DNA from: Ridgeia piscesae
Taxonomy: Eukaryota; Annelida; Polychaeta; Sabellida; Siboglinidae
Direction: 5' to 3'
Length of the DNA: 64,000 bases
Assembly (NCBI GenBank): GCA_025642075.2
Contig: JAODUO010000036.1
Location: forward strand, 379,501 to 443,500
This document shows positions 1 to 64,000 of the stretch, piece after piece. The position numbers were made by a program, and so were the translations under genes. The notes below the pieces were generated by a model. It made no database searches. It worked only from the letters and a program-made list of their open reading frames with translations, and was not told where the DNA came from. The stretch's first letter is position 1; every line of letters starts with the position of its first letter.

Positions 1-287
1 TTTTGATGCTTATTTAGTTATCTTTAAAATGGTGTGAGTGTGGTATATTGTCACCTGTAGGTGATAACCATAAATTAATATTCTGAACAACTACAGAATG
101 AGATATACACTATTGACGTCAACTGTGTTCTGATCATTGGGCTGGCTGAGTGGAGTGCAAGTTGATAAGTCCATCTTGACTAAAAACCACTAAAACGGCT
201 GCATTAACACGAGTGGGCGGTGTTTGTTTTTGTGAGTAAATGATATGATGCTACAAAAACAAAACATGCTGTCCATGCTGCAAGTGA

Positions 288-7633
<7,346 letters not shown>

Positions 7634-10455
7634 CTCTCCCGTGCGTCGACAGCAGTTACTTGTAAATATGCACTAGCCTGGGCGGAAGTCTCGGATGTAC
7701 CGGGAACTTTCAGATTAAATTGGACAATGATTGGGTGCTTAGGAGCGGTGTTTACGGAAGCACCTACGTCTCGCGCTGTTCCTTCTGCATGACTGGATTA
7801 CACGATGCTCCTTTGAGCATGATGGGATTACTCGATACTCCCTAGATCATGAACGGCTACTTTGGATGAAATACCTAGCTGACACACTGAAAATCGCACA
7901 TGGAATCATACTGTATTTAAAAGCTGTGGACAATTTCATTTGTTTGCATTGAAATCTGTTACTTTGTGACCCGAGTTGTCATGTGACCTTGTCATGTGAC
8001 TGGTTTCAGCATCGACAAGGTTGAATGTTTCAGCTGACAGAAGACTATGTCAACATATCCACTTATGTGATGCGAGAAGTTGTGAATCTGCAGAATTAGT
8101 TCGATCGTTCTTGGGCTTGTTTTCCGGTTAACATCGGTAAACGGGCAAAGGACGGGAATGAATCTGCGAAACATATATATATATATACACTCATGACACG
8201 CGAGAGATTTGCAATTAAACTGCATTGTATTACTGCACTGTATTTTTGAATGTATATAGCACACTTGCTTGAACTTAATGTGAAAAATGGACAAGCAATT
8301 GGTATTGAAACACCAGATGTTGTTCGGTTAATCTAATGATTCGCTGCAGAGTGTTAGTGCCATATATCGTCAGAAGATTTGGGAAAGACGCAGAGATTGT
8401 GCAAGAGATTTCAGTTAGGTATATGGGATTAGAGATATCTGAAGTAATGTTAGCTTTCTCAGATTCTGCACAAATTATGCCACGCTAGGTTAACACATTC
8501 GAACAGTTCATTGAAAGATTAAAACAGCTATAATAGATGAAGTATTGGCCATCGGCATTGGTTGTTGATGCAGTAGAAAGCAACACAAAGCACTCACTTT
8601 GACAGTCGTACAGGTGGAACAATTTGGTGAGATGTTTGCCAAGACATTTGTTATAGTAATGCTTATTAATCACTCTAGTTGTGAGCAAGCAGACACAGAT
8701 GTCCCATCGCAGATATGTCTTGTTACATACTTTGCAGTGCCACCTAGTGTTGCCGTCAATCAGTTATACTTAGCCGGCTTACGTGTGATGATGGAAAACA
8801 ATTGATCAAGATTTCCCATTCGAAGGTGGTTTTCGTCGGCAAGTTGTATGGAGCTGTGTGTCGACAGCAAATACTGGAGTGACGGCATGAGAAAATGTTT
8901 TGAACTGTGACTGAACCAGTTGGCTATAGGTATTAAATTGATTAGTATTACATAACTGACCCAATTATTAAAGTCTTTCTGGTCGATGTGTAGAACTGAT
9001 GAATGATCAGGACTGGTGTAATTGCGGAGAAAAGAAGATTCTGTTTATTTAATGACTAGATTCACCTCTCGGGGGAGATATAGGAAGTGTTGGAATACCT
9101 AAGAGTGCACACAAGGCAGATGTATATATTAAACTGCTACACTAAAGGAACGAGCAGAGTTACAGACATTATACACAGACCTCTGTTTGTGTTGCCCGTC
9201 ATCCTTGTTAGGTCCCTAATCGTTATTAACAAACAGCACATGCAGAAACAGACATCCATTTTGTCGATCACCTGTTTTACAGCGACGTGAATGCCGTTTG
9301 TTTACACTGTGAGTTATGTTGTAATGTACAGATGGGTTACAGACTACTGTTGCCAATATAGAGGTCGTTTTTGCAAAGTTTCGTGGTGTTGTGATTGGAC
9401 GTCACAGGTTTGGCATTCTGTGTTAGTGGACCCGAATGCTCACAGGAAATGTTGGCTTGACACGAAGTGTTCCCAGTGAGGATGGATAAATTCACTCGCT
9501 TATGGCTTACAGTTGCTTCTGCATAGCTCAGTTTCGACACGTGACATTGGCCTTATAATTTACACTCGCAAATGTGCCGATATATCACAAACTGCACGTT
9601 TTCCTACACCGGTAGCTTTATGACCTGTCATTATTGTTTATTTAAACCAGTCACGTTTGTTTTGAGGTTGTATTTAAGCAGGTGTGACTCTTATGGAAAG
9701 CGTTTCTGATGATTTCGACATGTAGTGGAAGCCTATGTCGTGCGTAAGGCTGGCAAAAGTCGTCTTCATTTGAGTTTATTATACATAACGTGTACTAGCT
9801 AGACATTGTGACTACGAGTTCCTGTCTCCGTCATGGTCATGTGACACTGACAGACTAATTACTTACGGGACACTCCCAGCCGCTTAGCTAACGTGTATCA
9901 TATAGATGTGTGTATTTATACATTGAATATACAAATTAACTAGTGATGTATTTTCATAAAAGGGTGCACGTTTCAAATAGTTGTATCATATATCGCATTG
10001 TGCCGTCTGTAAATTTGGGATTATATCATTGTTATTATACAGTTTTATTATATAAAATGTTCATCTGTGTTTGGACGAACGGGATGGAGACAGATTAAGA
10101 TTAATTTCAAAAGCAGTGTTTGTGGTTGACGGGAGGAAGGCACAGCTACACCATGCACCAACCTCTGGACGTAGCCATGCGACATCGTCACTGTTAATTT
10201 AAGCTTATAAAAGCTGATTGATGTATGATTGATTAGAATGAATGTGATGAATACAGAATGATATATATTGGGTTGTGTCGTTTGTCTGTTGAAATCACTG
10301 TAGGTGTTACATACATGCATACACGCACGCACGCATGCACGCATTCACGCACACACATATGTACCCAGTTTACACCTAAAGGTAGCATATTTTGATCAAA
10401 CAAGCATAACCATAGGCAGACCACTGTCTTTAACTAATAATCCAAAACAGGTCTT

Positions 10456-10461
10456 AATAAA
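10456..10461 (+). terminator. Candidate poly(A) signal for the HECT ligase gene
   Basis: Canonical AATAAA about 2.8 kb past the stop codon. Weaker ATTAAA hexamers occur earlier (7714-7719), so the true cleavage site may be closer to the stop. Confidence 0.3.
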
Positions 10462-11567
10462 GTTTTGACCTTGGTTGTGTGGATAATACCTAGTATTTAA
10501 AGATTCAGAGTTACAATGTAGTGATATCAGTAAAATATTTGCACCCAAAAAGTACTTTATAGTAATTTTGAGAGATGTTTTCTCGAAGTTAGCATATCAT
10601 GTCTCTCCTAATAGAGCAGTCAAGATGTGCTCTCCTTAGGCTTGTGTGTGTGTCTTGTGTGTTTTCCATCCTAGACTCTCACAATGGAGAATAGTGGTTT
10701 AATGTTTGTTCAGATTACCCACATGTTGAGTTATTACCAGCTAATAATCTATACCGGAAGTTAAATAAATGTTTAATATATATATATATATACGTATGAT
10801 CCAGTGTTCGATATAAATGATCCATTGCTACGGAAGAATTGATAATAATTTTGTTAACTTTTTTCTTCAGATGCTCTATGGTTGGGTTAATTCAGCCATG
10901 CATAATTATACAACAATTAGAGTTAGACAGTATTGGTATCATTACCAGGATATTATCAAAAGGTTGCCGTTAACGATGGTTATAACTCCATACAGCAGCT
11001 GTCCTCCCAACATCGGGCATTTCAACCCCATCATATATATTATATCAAACCCACGACAAAGCAAATCACTCATGAAGATACACACAGACTAGATGAAGTT
11101 ATCTCGGATGGCTGTATAATAATTTATTCACTTGGTACTTTCGTACAGAACAAAAGGCAGTTCACGAGCCCTCAGAATTCATATTCCAAAGTTGTCTCAA
11201 GTTTCTTAGCATTATGCATACCAGACTTGTTACATTTCACTTGCAGTAACCAACGTTGTGTACCATGTCATTGCGTGTTCCTGTCAAACCCTTCCAGATT
11301 CAGTTCCATGGCAGGTCTGTGGCTAGACAATGCACATTTAAACTGTACAAATATACATAACCAGTGAGTATTTCATTCCCACTGCTGCATCTAGATGCGA
11401 ATACATCATCAAACATACGCTGACGACATAAGAGGAATGTATGGAGCAGTTTGTACTCCGGTTGGAGCGCGTTTGTTTTCTGTGATTGCTTGTTTGTAGC
11501 ACGTTTTTATTTTCAGTGTTGAATTCGTGTTGCCTGTGACCTGTGGTCGAGTGTTTGGTTTGGGTTA

Positions 11568-11573
11568 TTTATT
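11568..11573 (-). terminator. Candidate poly(A) signal for PHLPP
   Basis: AATAAA on the minus strand about 180 bases past the PHLPP stop. A second one lies at 11506-11511. Good spacing for a short 3' UTR, but not proven. Confidence 0.4.
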
Positions 11574-11754
11574 TCCTCTGATTGATTGTTTAATTGTGGT
11601 TATGTTTTTGTGACAGAGTGATCTATCCAAGCTATGATATCCTGTCCTGAAATGAACAGTTTGCAGTTAATGTTTTCAATGTTTCCAACAGTGCAGCAAC
11701 AGGAGAAGTTGTCTTTTGGTTCTTCGGTTAACGACACATTGCACTGTACGATCA

Positions 11755-61229
<49,475 letters not shown>

Positions 61230-64000
61230 CTGGGAACCGGCCACTGGCTTCCTTCAGCACAGTTTACCTGCTACTGTCGTGTTGGCCTTTAAGCCATGCT
61301 CTCATCTCCACCCAGAGTATAATCTTACACTAACCAGTGTCAGCTTACACTCTGCTATCTGCACTGGGTGTGTGGGGAGATAAAACAACTACTGGCTCCT
61401 GTGATGAGTGCATAATTACGGACGACTTTTTTCAAATCAATTAACACCATCTGTTTCATAGGGCTTAATTAACTAACTGTACTGCCATGATGTTTGTGCT
61501 GCTATTAAATAACTGTTAAAAAATCATTGTAGTTGGTTGTTCATTCACCAGGTGGCACCACTCATGGTAACAATCATAGACACTGGTTTGGGTACAAGTA
61601 TAATTTTATTGTAACATGCTTGCAGTTTAATCTCTGTTGGCAATGATAGGGTAGTTTCATCATTAAAAAATATTAATATATTAGCAGCTCAATGTTGGTG
61701 ATAAGGAAACTGGATAATCACATTTATGTGGACTTTGGATATGAGTTTCAGTTGCAATTCTGAGAACTACGAGTCAGAAAAAGGGAGATAACTATCACGG
61801 GATAGTGTCCGACACATGACACCCGTGGAACACATCCGCTAACTGCACCAGATGTGTAGGAAACCAAGTCATGCAGACAGAACGAATACTGGAGGAGAAA
61901 ACCCATCAAAGGGTGATTCAGGACAGATGGGCCATGTGTCAGATGTAAAAGAAATGAAAAACATGAAAAACGATGCCCTGAACAGCCTTGTTTCCTGTTT
62001 GTGATATTCAAGACATAAGCCATGATTCGATCTAGTTCCAAAAATGTGTTTCACACACTATAATGTATAAAAAAGTCCTACTGCTGGGAAACATACAGAA
62101 ATCATTGTCATTTACATGTATTCTGAAAACATTGAAATCCAACTGAAATAATATATTTTATGGAGGCCTATTTTTAATTGTAATCAAATTAAACATACTA
62201 ATTACATGAACACAGAACATTAGATAATGAATCTGCCATACCAGATTTGTAAAAATAAATTGTTAATAGAACTTTCAATTTTTTTTATTTTACGTAAAAA
62301 TAGATGCATGGACATTAATTAATTAATTAATATGGTTCTAATAAAGCCAGTTCCATATCGTTCATCCAGCATTCATCTCAGTCTGCATGATTTGTCTGGG
62401 AAATATAGTCTTTACTGACCAAGGGTGAGAACGGCTTAGGACCAGTGACCCACTGGACACACAAGTGACCGGTCACATTCTTGCAATTCTAGTTAAACCA
62501 CAAATTTCACGCTCAGCGAACACACTGAAACATTGACCAGTATTGCTTAGGGCTTTCCTTAATTGCTTAATTCATGGGTTAAAATATAGGCTAAGTGCAT
62601 GGTTAGTTTGTTGACAAATCTAGTTTCCTGTAAACAGTTATTGATGTTGTTAGTTCCAGTATACATGTACAGCGAGTGTGTATTTAATAGCAAGCATCAT
62701 CATTGAAGTACTTTGGCTTAGTAACATTCTAACTAGTGGTATCGTCATTGATGTACATGTACATTGGCTTTATAGAAATATTCTAACTAGTCGTGTGCTT
62801 TTGCTACTTCTTGAAATTGTGCAGAATGTAAAGAAATAAGTGACTTTGCAGACTAATTCTAAATTGTTTCATACTGTTTTATCTTTTGTTGCCAGACCTA
62901 ATAAATTTCCCGTTGGATGTAGAGCACACCAGGTGGACAGTAGACGTACAAAGGAAAGCCATACGATAATATATGATAACTAAGAGATCACACGTTTATT
63001 TAGTTATAGCTATTCACCCTGCTGGTATTTACTTGATTTCCACAATCAGCAGATAACGTGTTTCATTCACTGATGAGAATGTAACAATGACTACTGTCTC
63101 ACCAGGGTTTTGGCAAGTACCTGACTAAAGTACTTGAATAAAGAGAACGAGTACTGTGATATGTATGAGTATGAGTTAACGAGTATATCATCCTAGATAA
63201 TATTAAAGTAATGAGTACGTACATTTGAAACGTACTCGAGCACAAACATTTCATATAATTTCAATTCTCTTGCAATCACTCACTGCTGAGTATAAATGTC
63301 CGAGCCACAATGATAATGATAATATTGTTGAGATATGTCTGATATAGATCATTTACCATATATTTTATAAAGTATATATTAAATTATATTTGGTATGATG
63401 CAAGCATCATGAGGGACTCAGGGTGACATCCAAACATCCATCCACCCCTCTCATGGATCAGTAAAATGCATTGATTGATATGTATGTGTAAAGTACTCCC
63501 AAAGTATTTCTAAATATTCATGTATGTTAACAAATAATGAGTCAGAGTACATTACAATAATTTGTATACTAATAAAAGTAGGAGTATTTTGTGAAAAATT
63601 GCTGAGGTCCAGTAACGAGTACGTCTGCCCCAATCCTGTCTATGACCTCTAAACACTGGTCTGTGCTGTTATGTATAATGTAGGTAGGTTCTTTTAAAGA
63701 TTCCTCCCTCTTCAGACTTAATTGTTACTGTTACACCAGCATCCTGTGCCAGCTTGTTTTCACAATTTCTTGGCGTGTTTTCTATAAAAAAATAATGCCA
63801 GCAATTAGTATGCATATTTCAGTTTCTTACACTAAATCTCTGAATCGGCAGCTGTATAAGCTCACTGTGCTGAACTGGAAAATCACGTGCTGACTTATTT
63901 GCACCAAAAATAGCAACCTGAACTTTCGGCTTATTGATACATTTTGTTTATTCATTCCCATTCTGACCTTGAATGTTGACGTACAAAGACTAAGTGTGAA
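61230..64000. other. 5' flank of PHLPP
   Basis: Includes the predicted 5' UTR and any promoter, but no TATA box or initiator stands out convincingly. AT-rich, with an ATTAATTAATTAATTA run at 62314-62330. No coding segment was recognised to the right edge. Confidence 0.5.

Larger units (their letters stand above)
7634..11754. other. Convergent intergenic space with both 3' UTRs
   Basis: The 4.1 kb between the HECT stop (+) and the PHLPP stop (-). No conserved coding segment was found. Candidate poly(A) signals: weak ATTAAA at 7714-7719 and AATAAA at 10456-10461 and 10764-10769 on +; AATAAA on - at 11573-11568 and 11511-11506. Short TA runs occur at 8166-8186 and 10777-10793, and a CACGCA-type run at 10318-10355. 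UTR ends cannot be set without transcripts. Confidence 0.6.

Overview
The window is eukaryotic DNA from an animal. Two multi-exon genes with canonical GT-AG introns can be followed codon by codon. Their families (a NEDD4-type HECT ligase and PHLPP) are metazoan, and the compact exons, abundant tRNA-headed short repeats, LINE tails and very long CA/GT and TA tracts look like a marine lophotrochozoan, most likely a mollusc. The species assignment is inference.

Layout. Positions 1-7633 (+) hold the 3' two thirds of a WWP/ITCH/Su(dx)-type E3 ubiquitin ligase. Twelve exons encode the end of one WW domain, a last WW domain and the complete HECT domain with its catalytic cysteine; the N-terminal C2 and earlier WW exons lie off the left edge. 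Positions 7634-11754 are the convergent intergenic space holding both 3' UTRs. Positions 11755-61229 (-) hold what appears to be a complete PHLPP gene (PH-domain leucine-rich-repeat protein phosphatase). Seventeen exons join with perfect phase into a 1543-residue reading frame: low-complexity N-terminus, Ras-association-like domain, PH domain, a long LRR block, a PP2C-type phosphatase domain and a long polar tail. Positions 61230-64000 are its 5' flank.

PHLPP introns 1 and 3 (14 kb and 16 kb) are full of repeats. Four unrelated minisatellites occupy about 12.4 kb: 24 bp x about 188, 29 bp x about 37, 35 bp x about 85 and 40 bp x about 95. There are also two families of tRNA-derived SINE-like elements, a foldback element ending 28 bp from an exon, and degraded LINE 3' ends. 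Some tandem repeats carry unbroken frames of hundreds to more than 1300 codons. These are consequences of unit length and composition, not genes.

The two genes are both signalling regulators: a ubiquitin ligase and an AKT/PKC-type phosphatase. They are convergently transcribed and nothing in the sequence shows direct cooperation. No CRISPR, operon or prokaryotic-type system is present. The most interesting unexplained pattern is the link between tandem repeats and splice sites: a 13-bp array whose last unit supplies a 3' splice site, a decayed 26-bp array of acceptor-like units directly upstream of PHLPP exon 11, about 95 acceptor-like units in PHLPP intron 1, and long complementary UG and CA runs in PHLPP intron 9 that could fold into a hairpin.
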